DNA of 64,000 nt from Streptomyces sp. CB01373 (GTDB lineage Bacteria > Actinomycetota > Actinomycetes > Streptomycetales > Streptomycetaceae). The notes beneath the pieces were generated by a model. The model saw nothing but the letters and a program-made list of their open reading frames with translations. It was not told the DNA's origin and did not search any database. The position numbers and the translations under genes were made by a program. The stretch covers positions 62,001 to 126,000 of the forward strand of contig NZ_NNBK01000011.1 of NCBI RefSeq assembly GCF_002803075.1, in the 5' to 3' direction. Positions 8,245 through 17,563 of this stretch are shown piece after piece; the first letter of the stretch is position 1; each line of letters begins with the position of its first letter.

Positions 8245-8861
8245 GCCTCGCCGCCGCAAGCCACGGCTTCCTCTCTCCGACCGGCGTCGAGATCGCCTTC
8301 CTCCTCGTCGGCCTGGTCACCTTCGGCGCCGCCCTCGTCACCGTCACCACCCGGCAGCTCGTGCACGCCGCCCTGTGGCTGGTGGTCACCCTCGGCGGCC
8401 TCGCCGTGGAGTACCTGCTGCTCACCGCCGAGTTCATCGCCTGGGTGCAGGTCCTCATCTACGTGGGTTCCGTCGTCGTCCTCCTCCTGTTCGGCCTGAT
8501 GCTCACCAAGGCGCCCATCGGCCGCTCCCCGGACGCCGACTCCGGCAACCGCTGGGCCGCCCTGACCGTGGCCGTCGCCGCCGCGGCCGCCCTGGTCTGG
8601 GTGGTCGTCGACGCCTTCCGCGCCACCTGGATCGACCTGGACGGCGCCGCCGCCGGATCGACGAGGGTCACCGGCGAGAGCCTGTTCCAGAACTGGGTCC
8701 TGCCCTTCGAGGCCCTCTCCGTCCTCCTCCTGGCCGCGCTGGTCGGTGCGATCGTCCTGTCCCGCAAGGCGAAGGCGGCCGATGCCGCCGCCCAAGCCGC
8801 TGCCGCCACCCCGGCCGCGGGAGCCGACGGCGACCCGGGCGCGAAGGAAGGTGTCCGCTGA
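8241..8861 (+). CDS. nuoJ: NADH-quinone oxidoreductase-like subunit J
   Basis: A 206-residue membrane subunit with five hydrophobic helices; EYLLLTAEFIAWVQVLIYVGSVVVLLLFGLM is split here as EFIAWVQVLIYVGSV and VVLLLFGLML and contains the conserved pi-bulge helix of NuoJ. The C-terminus is an Ala/Gly-rich tail of about 30 residues. GTG start at 8241 in a 4-nt overlap with nuoI, preceded by GGGGGAGGGGG. It ends in a TGATG overlap with nuoK. Confidence 0.93.
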   Translation: MSLAAASHGFLSPTGVEIAFLLVGLVTFGAALVTVTTRQLVHAALWLVVTLGGLAVEYLLLTAEFIAWVQVLIYVGSVVVLLLFGLMLTKAPIGRSPDADSGNRWAALTVAVAAAAALVWVVVDAFRATWIDLDGAAAGSTRVTGESLFQNWVLPFEALSVLLLAALVGAIVLSRKAKAADAAAQAAAATPAAGADGDPGAKEGVR

Positions 8862-9265
8862 TGCACCTCGCCTATCCCGCCGTGCTCTCCGCCCTCCTGT
8901 TCTGCACCGGCCTGTACGGCGTCCTCGCCCGCCGCAACGCGATCCTGGTCCTGATGTCCGTCGAGCTCATGCTCAACGCCGTCAACCTCAACCTGGTCGC
9001 CTTCGACGTCTGGCTCAGCAGGGCCGCGATCGAGACCCTGCACTCCGGGCAGGCCCTGACCCTGTTCACCATCGCCATCGCCGCCGCCGAGATCGGCATC
9101 GGCCTGGCGATCGTCCTCGCCGTCCACCGCAACCGCGGCACCTCGGACATCGACCGGCTCCGCGACTCCGCCGAGGGCCCCGACGACTCCGACGACTCCG
9201 ACGACGGCTCCCACGGCGCCGCCGCGACCGCAGAGGCCGCTGAGAAGGCTGAGGCCACCGCGTGA
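8861..9265 (+). CDS. nuoK: NADH-quinone oxidoreductase-like subunit K
   Basis: 134 residues, three transmembrane helices followed by an unusual acidic tail. Both functional glutamates of NuoK are present, in MSVELMLNAVNL and in IAAAEIGIGLAIV. The usual length is about 100; the extra 35 residues at the C-terminus (from about residue 97) include DDSDDSDD. ATG overlaps the nuoJ stop by one base. Part of the proton channel path linking NuoJ to the antiporter-like subunits. Confidence 0.93.
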   Translation: MHLAYPAVLSALLFCTGLYGVLARRNAILVLMSVELMLNAVNLNLVAFDVWLSRAAIETLHSGQALTLFTIAIAAAEIGIGLAIVLAVHRNRGTSDIDRLRDSAEGPDDSDDSDDGSHGAAATAEAAEKAEATA

Positions 9266-11253
9266 CCACGACCACCCTCGCCGTCCTCGTTCCGCTCCTT
9301 CCGTTCCTCGGCGCCGTGGCCGGCCTGCTGCTCGGCCGCACCGCGCCCGGCTTCGTCCGCCCGCTCGCCGTCCTGCCGGCCCTCGCCTCGCTGGTCCTGG
9401 CCGTACTGGTCGCCGCGGACCAGGGCGGCGGCCGGGCCGTCGACGCAGCCACCGAGCTCACCCCCACCGGCTCGGTGCCCATCGAACTCGCCCTGCACAT
9501 CGACGGCTTCGCCGCGCTCGTCGCCGTGCTGGTCACCGTCGTCGCCACCTGCGTGCAGATCTACTCCACGGGCTACCTGCGCGACGACCCGCGCTACCCC
9601 TCGTACGCCGCGCTCGTCTCCCTGTTCACCTCCGCGATGCTGCTCGTCGTCTACTCCGGCGACCTGATCGTGCTGCTGGTCGGCTGGGAGGTCATGGGCA
9701 TCTGCTCCTACTTCCTGGTCGGCCACTACTGGGAGACCCCCGAGGCCCGCGCCGCCTCCATCAAGGCCTTCCTGGTCACCAAGCTCGGCGACGTGCCCTT
9801 CCTGATCGGCCTGTTCGCACTCGGCACCGACGCGGGATCCTTCCGGATCACCAAGGTCCTCGGCGCCGTCGCGAGCGGCGGACTGCACCACCCGACCCTG
9901 ATCGCCCTGCTGCTCCTCGCCGGCGTGGCGGGCAAGTCGGCGCAGTTCCCGCTGCACACCTGGCTCCCCGACGCCATGGCGGGCCCGACGCCCGTCTCCG
10001 CGCTGATCCACGCCGCGACGATGGTCGCCGCCGGTGTCTACTTCGTCGCCCGGCTCCTCCCCGTCTTCCAGGCCTCCTCGGCCGCGATGGTCGTCCTCGC
10101 CGTCATGGCCGCCGTGACGATGGCCGGCTCGGCGCTCGCCGCGCTCGCCCAGGACGACATCAAACGCGTTCTCGCCTACTCGACGATCGGCCAGCTCGGC
10201 TACATGACCGGCGCGCTCGCCGTCGGCGACCGCGGCGCGGCCGTCTTCCACCTCCTGTCGCACGGCGCCTTCAAGGCGCTCCTGTTCCTCGCGGCCGGCG
10301 TGATCATCCACGCGTCCGGCACCAACTCGCTGGCCGCCATGTCCCGCATGAGCAACCTGCGCGCCCGCGTCCCGGACGCCTACTGGACGATGACCGTGGC
10401 GCTCCTCGCCCTCGCCGCGATCCCTCCCTTCAGCGGCTTCTTCTCCAAGGAGTCCGTCCTCGGCGCCGCCGAACACGCGGCCACCGGCCACACCGGCCAC
10501 GCCCCCGCGGCGGCCGGCTGGACCGTCCTCGTGGCCGGTCTCCTCACCGCCCTGCTCACCGGCGCCTACGCCATGCGCCTGTGGCTGCTGGCCTTCCGCG
10601 GCCGGGGCGCCGAGGCCCCCGACCACGGCAGGCAGCCCCTCGTCATGAACGCCGTGCTCTGGGTGCTCGCCCTCCCGTCCCTCGCCTTCGGCGGCCTCGC
10701 CTTCCGGCTCCTGCCCGGATGGTTCGACGGCCGGGACCTGACCCCCACGCTCGTCACCTCCATCCTCGGCACCGGCGTGGCCCTGGTCGGCGGCATCGTC
10801 ACCTACGGCGCCTGGCAGCACACCACCGCGCTCGCCCGGACCCCCCTCGGCGCCGTCGCCGCCCACCCCGAGGGCGACGCCGGACTCGTCGAGGCCGAGG
10901 CCATCGCCACCCACCGGCCCGCGTACGGGGACATCGCCCACGCGCCCGACCCAGCCGACCCCGGACGGCTGCTGCTCGGACCGCTGCACCGGCACGCGGC
11001 CGCCGGCTTCCACCTCGACGCCGTGTACACGGCCCTCTTCGTCCGCCCGGTGCTGGCCGGAGCGAGCCTCGTCCGGTTCCTCGACCGGGAGGTCGTCGAG
11101 ACCTACGTACGCGGCGCCGGAGCCGTACCCCGCCTGCTCGGGGCCGCCGTACGGCGCGCCCAGACCGGCAATGTCCAGACCTATGTGAGCGCGCTGCTCG
11201 CCGGCACCGTCGTCCTGGCGGTCGCCGCCGTCCTTCTGGCCACGGGAGCGTGA
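9262..11253 (+). CDS. nuoL: NADH-quinone oxidoreductase-like subunit L, antiporter-type
   Basis: The 663-residue distal proton-pumping subunit. The TM5 glutamate is in LLVGWEVMGICSYFLVGHYW and the TM7 lysine in GVAGKSAQFPLHTWLPDAM, followed by GPTPVSALIHAATMVAAGVY. Residues after about 540 contain a hydrophilic segment and then the lateral-helix and final transmembrane region (AGFHLDAVYTALFVRP). GTG 9262 overlaps the nuoK stop (GTGA). Full family length, so the proton-pumping arm looks intact even though the NADH arm is missing. Confidence 0.95.
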   Translation: MTTTTLAVLVPLLPFLGAVAGLLLGRTAPGFVRPLAVLPALASLVLAVLVAADQGGGRAVDAATELTPTGSVPIELALHIDGFAALVAVLVTVVATCVQIYSTGYLRDDPRYPSYAALVSLFTSAMLLVVYSGDLIVLLVGWEVMGICSYFLVGHYWETPEARAASIKAFLVTKLGDVPFLIGLFALGTDAGSFRITKVLGAVASGGLHHPTLIALLLLAGVAGKSAQFPLHTWLPDAMAGPTPVSALIHAATMVAAGVYFVARLLPVFQASSAAMVVLAVMAAVTMAGSALAALAQDDIKRVLAYSTIGQLGYMTGALAVGDRGAAVFHLLSHGAFKALLFLAAGVIIHASGTNSLAAMSRMSNLRARVPDAYWTMTVALLALAAIPPFSGFFSKESVLGAAEHAATGHTGHAPAAAGWTVLVAGLLTALLTGAYAMRLWLLAFRGRGAEAPDHGRQPLVMNAVLWVLALPSLAFGGLAFRLLPGWFDGRDLTPTLVTSILGTGVALVGGIVTYGAWQHTTALARTPLGAVAAHPEGDAGLVEAEAIATHRPAYGDIAHAPDPADPGRLLLGPLHRHAAAGFHLDAVYTALFVRPVLAGASLVRFLDREVVETYVRGAGAVPRLLGAAVRRAQTGNVQTYVSALLAGTVVLAVAAVLLATGA

Positions 11254-11259
11254 GCAGGC

Positions 11260-12834
11260 GTGATCGATATCAACGAGTCCGTGATGCAGTTCCTTCTGGC
11301 ATTCCTCGTCGCCGGCCCGCTCCTCGGAGCGCTCGCCGCCCTCCTGCCCGCGCCGCCCGGACTGAAGGGGAAGTCACCCGAGCAGGCCGTGCTCCGGCAC
11401 GGCGTGACCGTGACCGGCGCGATCCTCGCCGCCGCGATCGTCCTCGCGGCCGGCTTCGACCACGCCCACCCGTCGAAGATGCAGGCCACGACCGACATCA
11501 GCTGGATCCCCGCGCTCCATGTGCGCATCCACCTCGGCGTCGACGGCATTTCCCTCCCCCTCGTCGTACTGACCGCGCTGCTGACCTTCCTCTGCGCGCT
11601 GTACTCCTACTTCAAGCCGCCCACGGGCCCCACCCCTAAGGCGTTCGTCGCGCTGCTGCTCCTGCTCGAGTCCGGCACCCTCGCGACCTTCGCCGTCCTC
11701 GACCTGCTGCTGTTCTTCCTCGCGTTCGAGATGGTCCTCATCCCGATGTACTTCCTCATCGCCCGCTGGGGCGGCGAGGGCCGTCAGGCCGCCGCCTGGC
11801 GGTTCATCCTCTACACCCTGCTCGGCTCGGTCGTCATGCTGCTCGGCCTGCTCCTCGTCGGGCTCAAGACCGGCACCTTCGACATGGTGGCACTCGCCAC
11901 TGACAACGGCCGGTCACTGACCGCATCGGTGCAGGTCATCGCCGTTCTCGCGATCGGTCTCGGACTCGCGGTCAAGACGCCGATGTGGCCGCTGCACAGC
12001 TGGCTGCCGGACGCCCACACCGCCGCCCCGACCGTCGGCTCGGTGCTGCTGGCCGGCGTCCTGCTGAAGATGGGCACGTACGGCTTCGTCCGCATCCTGC
12101 TGCCGATCGCGCCCGACGGTTTCCGCACCCTCGCGCCCTACCTCGCCGCCCTCGCCGTCGTCGGGATCATCTACGGATCCCTGGCCTGCCTCGCCCTCGC
12201 CAGGCGGGGCGCGAAGGGCGACCTCAAGCGGCTCATCGCCTACTCCTCCGTCGGCCACATGGGCTTCGTCCTGCTCGGCATCGCCACGATGACCCCCACC
12301 GGCGTGAACGGCGCCCTGTTCGCCAACATCGCCCACGGCCTCATCACCGGCCTGCTGTTCTTCCTCGTCGGCGCGCTCAAGGACCGCACCGGCACCACCG
12401 ACCTCGACGCCCTCGCCGACAAGTCGGGCGCCGCGCTGTACGGAAAGGCACCGCACCTCGGCGCGCTCCTCGCCTTCGGCGCCGTCGCCTCGCTCGGACT
12501 GCCGGGCCTCGCCGGGTTCTGGGGCGAGATGCTCGCCCTGTTCGGCTCGTTCCGGCCCGCCGCCGACCTCAGCCGGCCCGCCTTCCTCACCTTCATGGCG
12601 ATCGGCGCCTTCGGCACCCTGCTCACCGCCGCGTACATGCTCGTCGTGGTCCGCCGCGTCTGCATGGGCGACGTACCGCGGCAGGCACCGCAGCTCGCCG
12701 ACGTACGGGGCTACGAGTTCGCGGCCTGGACCCCGCTCGTCGCCCTCACCGTCCTCGCCGGACTCTGGCCGAAGGCCCTGCTCGGGCTCACCGACCCGGC
12801 CGTGCAGCAGCTCCTCGCAGGAGGCACCCGATGA
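11260..12834 (+). CDS. nuoM: NADH-quinone oxidoreductase-like subunit M, antiporter-type
   Basis: 524 residues, about 14 transmembrane helices. Key blocks: FFLAFEMVLIPMYFLIARWG (TM5 Glu), LGLAVKTPMWPLHSWLPDA (TM7 Lys) and the broken-helix region GSVLLAGVLLKMGTYGFVR. GTG at 11260, seven bases after the nuoL stop. A normal, full-length second proton-pumping subunit. Confidence 0.95.
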   Translation: MIDINESVMQFLLAFLVAGPLLGALAALLPAPPGLKGKSPEQAVLRHGVTVTGAILAAAIVLAAGFDHAHPSKMQATTDISWIPALHVRIHLGVDGISLPLVVLTALLTFLCALYSYFKPPTGPTPKAFVALLLLLESGTLATFAVLDLLLFFLAFEMVLIPMYFLIARWGGEGRQAAAWRFILYTLLGSVVMLLGLLLVGLKTGTFDMVALATDNGRSLTASVQVIAVLAIGLGLAVKTPMWPLHSWLPDAHTAAPTVGSVLLAGVLLKMGTYGFVRILLPIAPDGFRTLAPYLAALAVVGIIYGSLACLALARRGAKGDLKRLIAYSSVGHMGFVLLGIATMTPTGVNGALFANIAHGLITGLLFFLVGALKDRTGTTDLDALADKSGAALYGKAPHLGALLAFGAVASLGLPGLAGFWGEMLALFGSFRPAADLSRPAFLTFMAIGAFGTLLTAAYMLVVVRRVCMGDVPRQAPQLADVRGYEFAAWTPLVALTVLAGLWPKALLGLTDPAVQQLLAGGTR

Positions 12835-14354
12835 GCGCCCTGGCCCAGACGGCGGCCCCGTCGGTGGTCCAGTCCGTCGACTGGCTCGCCGTCGCGCCGC
12901 CCACCCTCACCGCGGTGATCGCCCTCGTGGTCCTCGTCGCCGACCTCTTCCTGCCACAAGCGCGCAAGCCTCTCCTCGGCTGGCTCTCCGTCGCGGGACT
13001 CGCCGCCGCCGCGCTGCTGCTCCTGCCGCTCCTCGACGGCGACCGCGCCACGTTCTGCCAGACCGGCCTGCCCGACGCGTGCAGCTACACCGCCGACCGC
13101 TTCACCCTCGTCATCCAGTTCCTCGTGCTCGGCGGGGCCCTCCTGACGGCGCTGCTGTCGGTCACCGCGCTGAAGGACGCGCGCAGGGCACTGCCCGAGG
13201 GGGAGTTCTGGTTCCTGCTGCTGGCCTCCGCCGCCGGTGCCGCGCTCCTGCCCGCCGCCCGCGACCTGGCGACCCTCGTCGTCGCCCTGGAGGTCGCCTC
13301 CCTGCCCGCCTTCGCCCTCGTCGGCCTCCGCAACGGCGACCGCAGGTCCTCCGACGCGGCCCTGAAGTTCTTCCTGTCCTCGGTGACCGCGACCGCCGTC
13401 AGCCTGCTCGGCGTCAGCTTCGTCTACGCCACCACCGGCACCCTCTACCTCACCCAAATCGCCGAACGCATCCAGCACGTCGACGGACAGTTCCACACAC
13501 TCGCCCAGACCGGCGTCGTCCTCACCCTCGTCGGCTTCGCCTTCAAGACCGCCGCCGTCCCCTTCCACTTCTGGGTGCCCGACACGTACGTGGGAGCCCC
13601 CCTGCCGATCGCCGCCTACCTGTCGGTCGTCGGCAAGGCCGTCGGCTTCACCGGACTGATCCTCGTCACCGTCGTCGCCTTCCCGTCGTACTCCGGCGCC
13701 TGGGGTCCCGCGATGGCCGTGCTCGCCGCGCTCACCATGACCGTCGGCAACGTCGGCGCCCTGCGTCAGCAGGCCACGCGCGCGTACAGCGCGGTACGGC
13801 TGCTCGCCTGGTCCTCCGTCGGCCAGGCCGGCTACCTCCTGGTGCCGATCGCCGCCGCCGGCTACTCCGGGGATCCGCAGAAGTCGATCGGCTCCACGGT
13901 CGCCTACGCGCTCATGTACGCCGCCGTGAACATCGGCGCCTTCGCCGTGGCCGCGCTCGTGGGTCGTACGAGAGAACGCAACCGCGTCAGCGACTACCGC
14001 GGCCTGTACGCCACCAACCCGCTGACCGCCCTGCTGCTGGCCTTCTTCCTGCTCTGCCTGGCCGGCCTTCCGCCGGGCGTCATCGGGCTGTTCGCCAAGG
14101 TCACCGTGTTCTCCGCGGCCGTCGACGCCGGACTCGGCTGGCTCGCCGTCGTCATGGCCGTCAACGTCGTCATCGCGCTGTTCTACTACCTCCAGTGGAC
14201 GGCCCTGCTGTTCCGCGCCCCCGAGGGCGAACCCGTCCGGCACCGCGTCCCGGCCCCTCTCACCGCCGCCCTCGCCCTGACGGGCGTCCTCGGCGTGGCC
14301 CTCTCCGGCGCCCCCCAGCTGGTGCTCCGCTTCGCGGGCACCGGCCTGTTCTGA
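12831..14354 (+). CDS. nuoN: NADH-quinone oxidoreductase-like subunit N, antiporter-type
   Basis: 507 residues with about 14 hydrophobic helices. Signatures: VVALEVASLPAFALVGLRNG (TM5 Glu), GFAFKTAAVPFHFWVPDTY (TM7 Lys) and GAPLPIAAYLSVVGKAVGF. ATG 12831 overlaps the nuoM stop in ATGA and has GGAGG 8 nt upstream. Last gene of the nuo cluster; the operon appears to end here, as the next 290 bp are GC-rich repeat sequence before htpX. Confidence 0.95.
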   Translation: MSALAQTAAPSVVQSVDWLAVAPPTLTAVIALVVLVADLFLPQARKPLLGWLSVAGLAAAALLLLPLLDGDRATFCQTGLPDACSYTADRFTLVIQFLVLGGALLTALLSVTALKDARRALPEGEFWFLLLASAAGAALLPAARDLATLVVALEVASLPAFALVGLRNGDRRSSDAALKFFLSSVTATAVSLLGVSFVYATTGTLYLTQIAERIQHVDGQFHTLAQTGVVLTLVGFAFKTAAVPFHFWVPDTYVGAPLPIAAYLSVVGKAVGFTGLILVTVVAFPSYSGAWGPAMAVLAALTMTVGNVGALRQQATRAYSAVRLLAWSSVGQAGYLLVPIAAAGYSGDPQKSIGSTVAYALMYAAVNIGAFAVAALVGRTRERNRVSDYRGLYATNPLTALLLAFFLLCLAGLPPGVIGLFAKVTVFSAAVDAGLGWLAVVMAVNVVIALFYYLQWTALLFRAPEGEPVRHRVPAPLTAALALTGVLGVALSGAPQLVLRFAGTGLF

Positions 14355-14359
14355 GCGCG

Positions 14360-14473
14360 CCCGGGCCTGGCCACGCGCGCGTGGGAGCCCCGCGCGCGTA
14401 GGAGCCACCCGGGCCTCGCCACACGCCCCTAGGAGCCACCCCGGCCTGCCCCACGCGCGCGCCGCCCGGAGCC
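14360..14473 (+). repeat. Imperfect GC-rich repeats downstream of nuoN
   Basis: Three imperfect copies of a roughly 30-nt unit at 14360-14389, 14408-14437 and 14439-14473. Each begins CCCGGGCCT or CCCCGGCCT, continues with a GCCACRCGC-like stretch and ends GGAGCC. The first two match at about 25 of 30 positions. The 14355-14643 gap between nuoN and htpX shows no gene; the repeats may form mRNA 3' structure. Confidence 0.55.
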
Positions 14474-14643
14474 CCGCTCACCCGGACGGCCCGCGCGCCG
14501 ACGCACCCACCAGGGAACCCGTGGCCGCCGCCTGGCGTTGACCAGTTCGGAAGGGTCCACTGGACGTGACACCACACGGCACCGGTGGAGTCGAAACGCA
14601 GCAAGCGAAGGGTTCCCCTGCCGCACCACTTGGAGGGCGTACC

Positions 14644-15507
14644 GTGCACCGCCGGCACAACGGGCTCAGGACCGCAGTCCTCCTCGGGGGACTGTCCGCA
14701 CTCATCATCCTCATCGGCAGTTTCTTCGGCCGTACCGGCCTGGTCGTCGCGGTCCTCATCGCCCTCGGCACCAACGCGTACGCGTACTGGAACAGCGACA
14801 AGCTGGCGCTGCGTGCCATGCGGGCCCGCCCGGTGAGCGAGTTCGAGGCCCCGGCCCTGTACCGGATGGTCCGCGACCTCTCCACCCAGGCCCGTCAGCC
14901 CATGCCCCGCCTGTACATCTCCCCGACCGAGGCACCCAACGCCTTCGCGACCGGCCGCAACCCGCGCAACGCCGCCGTGTGCTGCACGGAAGGCATCCTG
15001 CGCATCCTGGACGAGCGGGAGCTGCGCGGCGTCATCGGCCACGAGCTCAGCCACGTCTACAACCGCGACATCCTCATCTCCTCCGTCGCCGGCGCGCTGG
15101 CCTCCGTGATCATGTTCCTGGTCAACTTCGCCTGGCTGATCCCGATCGGGCGCTCCGACGACGACGAGGGCCCCGGCCTGATCGGCATGCTCCTGATCAT
15201 GATCCTGGGCCCGCTCGCCGCGTCCCTCATCCAACTGGCCATCAGCCGCTCCAGGGAGTACGAGGCGGACGCGTCCGGCGCCCGGCTCACCGGCGACCCG
15301 CTCGCCCTCGCCGGCGCCCTGCGCAAGCTGGAGACAGGCACCCAGCAGCTTCCGCTGCCCCCCGAGCCGCGCATCGAGACCGCGAGTCACATGATGATCG
15401 CGAACCCGTTCCGCCCCGGTCAGGGACTGTCGAAGATGTTCTCCACGCACCCGCCGATGGCGGAGCGCATCGCCCGCCTCGAGCAGATGGCCGGCCGCCG
15501 GCTCTGA
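14644..15507 (+). CDS. htpX: HtpX-type M48 membrane zinc metalloprotease
   Basis: 287 residues. Two N-terminal hydrophobic helices (about 9-46), the zinc motif HELSH at 133-137 in VIGHELSHVYNRD, two more hydrophobic segments (about 144-165 and 178-200), and the third zinc ligand in SREYEAD (E205). HtpX degrades misfolded or damaged membrane proteins on the cytoplasmic face. GTG 14644 is selected because GGAGGG lies 8 nt upstream and the protein then starts at the first helix; an in-frame GTG at 14566 would add a 26-residue unstructured leader. Convergent with the YccF gene downstream. Confidence 0.92.
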   Translation: MHRRHNGLRTAVLLGGLSALIILIGSFFGRTGLVVAVLIALGTNAYAYWNSDKLALRAMRARPVSEFEAPALYRMVRDLSTQARQPMPRLYISPTEAPNAFATGRNPRNAAVCCTEGILRILDERELRGVIGHELSHVYNRDILISSVAGALASVIMFLVNFAWLIPIGRSDDDEGPGLIGMLLIMILGPLAASLIQLAISRSREYEADASGARLTGDPLALAGALRKLETGTQQLPLPPEPRIETASHMMIANPFRPGQGLSKMFSTHPPMAERIARLEQMAGRRL

Positions 15508-15516
15508 GACGGACGC

Positions 15517-15918
15517 CTAGCGTCCGCCGAATCCGTCGTCCGTCCGCACCACTTCACGCCCCAGGGGCATGAGCGAGGCCGGGATGAGCTTCAGGTTGGC
15601 CCACCCGAAAGGGATGCCGATGACCGACAGGAACAGCGGGATGCTGGTGATCAGGTGCCCCAGCGCCAGCCACCAGCCCGCGAAGACCAGCCAGATCACG
15701 TTGCCGATGAACGACCCGGCCCCGGCACCCGGACGCTCCACGGCGTCGCGGCCGAACGGCCACAGGACGAATCCCGCGAGGCGCAGCGACGCGATGCCGA
15801 ACGGGATGGTGATGATCAGGACGAAGCAGATCAGCGCGGCGATCAGGTAGCCGATCGCCATCCAGATGCCGCAGAAGACCAGCCACACGAGGTTGAGCAG
15901 CAGGTTGATCACCTTCAT
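15517..15918 (-). CDS. YccF domain inner membrane protein
   Basis: 133 residues containing two YccF repeats: NLLLNLVWLVFCGIWMAIGY / IPFGIASLRLAGFVLWPFGR and NVIWLVFAGWWLALGHL / IPFGWANLKLIPASLMPLGR. Four hydrophobic segments predict an integral membrane protein; the biochemical role of the family is not established. ATG 15918 is preferred to ATG 15927 because GGAGG lies 9 nt upstream of the former and abuts the latter. A 7-bp stem (15510-15526) overlapping its stop codon could help terminate both this gene and the convergent htpX. Confidence 0.88.
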   Translation of the reverse strand: MKVINLLLNLVWLVFCGIWMAIGYLIAALICFVLIITIPFGIASLRLAGFVLWPFGRDAVERPGAGAGSFIGNVIWLVFAGWWLALGHLITSIPLFLSVIGIPFGWANLKLIPASLMPLGREVVRTDDGFGGR

Positions 15919-16080
15919 GATCGGCATCCTCCAGGTCGTTCAATGTCGTTTCCGCCGGTACTGCCCGCCGGCTCAAGTATCGGCGCTGTCAGGGGGATCA
16001 GGGGCGGTCGCGGCCCCTTGTAGCGCGATCGGGAACGTTCGGAGACGATCCCGCGGCGCACCGGCGCCGTGGGCCGTGCC

Positions 16081-17337
16081 CTACCGCGCCGCCCACCACC
16101 GCCGTACGCCGTACGAGGCCATGCCCGCCGCCAGCACCCCGCTGCCCACGGCCACCGAGAGCCACGGCAGGGCGAACGCCAGAGTCAGGCATCCGACAAG
16201 GCCCAGCGCCGGCACCGCGCGCCGGGCGGGAGCGGGATCGAGGGTCCAGGCGGCGGCGTTGGCGATCGCGTAGTACGCCAGGACGCCGAACGAGGAGAAA
16301 CCGATCGCGCCCCGGACGTCGACCGTCGCGGCCAGCACCGCGACCACGGCGCCCACGGACAGCTCCGCCCGGTGCGGCACCTGGAAACGGGGATGCACGG
16401 CCGCCAGCGCCCCGGGAAGATGCCGGTCCCGGGCCATGGCCAGGGTGGTCCGCGAGACGCCCAGGACCAGGGCGAGCAGCGACCCCAGCGCGGCCACGGC
16501 GGCCCCCGCCCGCACCACCGGGACCAGCCCCGGCACCCCGGCCGCCCGCACCGCGTCGGCCAGCGGTGCCGCCGCGCGGCCCAGCCCGTCCGCCCCCAGC
16601 ACGGAGAGCGCGGCCACCGCCACGAACACGTACACGGCCAGCGTGATGCCGAGGGCGAGCGGGATCGCCCGCCGGATGGTGCGCGCGGGATCCCGTACCT
16701 CCTCGCCGAGGGTGGCGATCCGCGCGTACCCGGCGAAGGCGAAGAACAGCAGCCCGGCCGCCTGAAGCACGCCGCCTGCGCCGACGGAGCCGCCGATGGC
16801 CGCCCGGTGGGCGGTGAAGGCGCCGGAGCCCAGGCACACCGCGACCACGGAGGCGAGGACCGCCAGCACGATTGCCACGATCACCCGCGTCAGCCAGGCG
16901 GACTTCTGGACGCCGCCGTAGTTCACGGCGGTCAGCGCCACCACGGCCGCGACCGCCACCGCGTGCGCCTGCCCCGGCCAGACGTACGCGCCCACGGTGA
17001 GGGCCATCGCCGCACAGGAGGCCGTCTTGCCGACGACGAACGCCCAGCCCGCCAGGTGGCCCCAGAACATGCCGAGCCGTTCGCGCCCGTACACGTACGT
17101 GCCGCCGGAGGCCGGATACCGGGCGGCCAGCCGTGCCGAGGAGTCGGCGTTGCAGTAGGCCACCACGGCGGCGACCGCGAGCCCGAGAAGAAGACCGGAG
17201 CCCGCCGCGCGGGCCGCCGGCCCCAGGGCGGCGAAGATCCCGGCCCCGATCATCGAGCCGAGGCCGACGACCACGGCGTCGCCGACTCCGAGGGTGCGCC
17301 GCAGCTCGGGCGAGGACGGGGCAGCGGACCGGGTCAT
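16081..17337 (-). CDS. APC-superfamily amino acid permease
   Basis: 418 residues with about 12 transmembrane helices. The TM1 motif GLGSMIGAGIFAALGPAA and the SGGTYVYGRERLGMFWGHLAGW block are typical of APC transporters; FFAFAGYARIATLGEEVRDP is the TM6 signature. Likely imports an amino acid or related compound, substrate not predictable. Monocistronic by context: it faces away from the divergent GlsB-type gene and about 160 bp separates it from the YccF gene. Confidence 0.88.
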   Translation of the reverse strand: MTRSAAPSSPELRRTLGVGDAVVVGLGSMIGAGIFAALGPAARAAGSGLLLGLAVAAVVAYCNADSSARLAARYPASGGTYVYGRERLGMFWGHLAGWAFVVGKTASCAAMALTVGAYVWPGQAHAVAVAAVVALTAVNYGGVQKSAWLTRVIVAIVLAVLASVVAVCLGSGAFTAHRAAIGGSVGAGGVLQAAGLLFFAFAGYARIATLGEEVRDPARTIRRAIPLALGITLAVYVFVAVAALSVLGADGLGRAAAPLADAVRAAGVPGLVPVVRAGAAVAALGSLLALVLGVSRTTLAMARDRHLPGALAAVHPRFQVPHRAELSVGAVVAVLAATVDVRGAIGFSSFGVLAYYAIANAAAWTLDPAPARRAVPALGLVGCLTLAFALPWLSVAVGSGVLAAGMASYGVRRWWAAR

Positions 17338-17563
17338 GGCCCGACCCTACTGACGTGTGCAACCGGGGGACGCCGTCGGGGCGTCCTCCTCCACGACGCG
17401 CTCCTGGCGCGGGACGCACACGCGTGTGGTAGGCACGATCACAGCACGTGACAAGTACGACGAGAACGACGCGCGGCCTGCTGGTGCAGCAGCACAGCCT
17501 GTCCGAACCGAACGTGAGGCACCGGGACAGTGCAGGCACGGCGTGGAAGGGCAGGTTCAGAGC

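Noticed and set aside
8872..11013. A 713-codon minus-strand open frame across nuoK and nuoL
   Set aside because: Gly/Asp/Glu/Arg-rich shadow of nuoL; no recognisable protein features.
14566..14643. Longer N-terminus for HtpX
   Set aside because: The extension is low-complexity, whereas GTG 14644 has a strong RBS and starts at the first helix.
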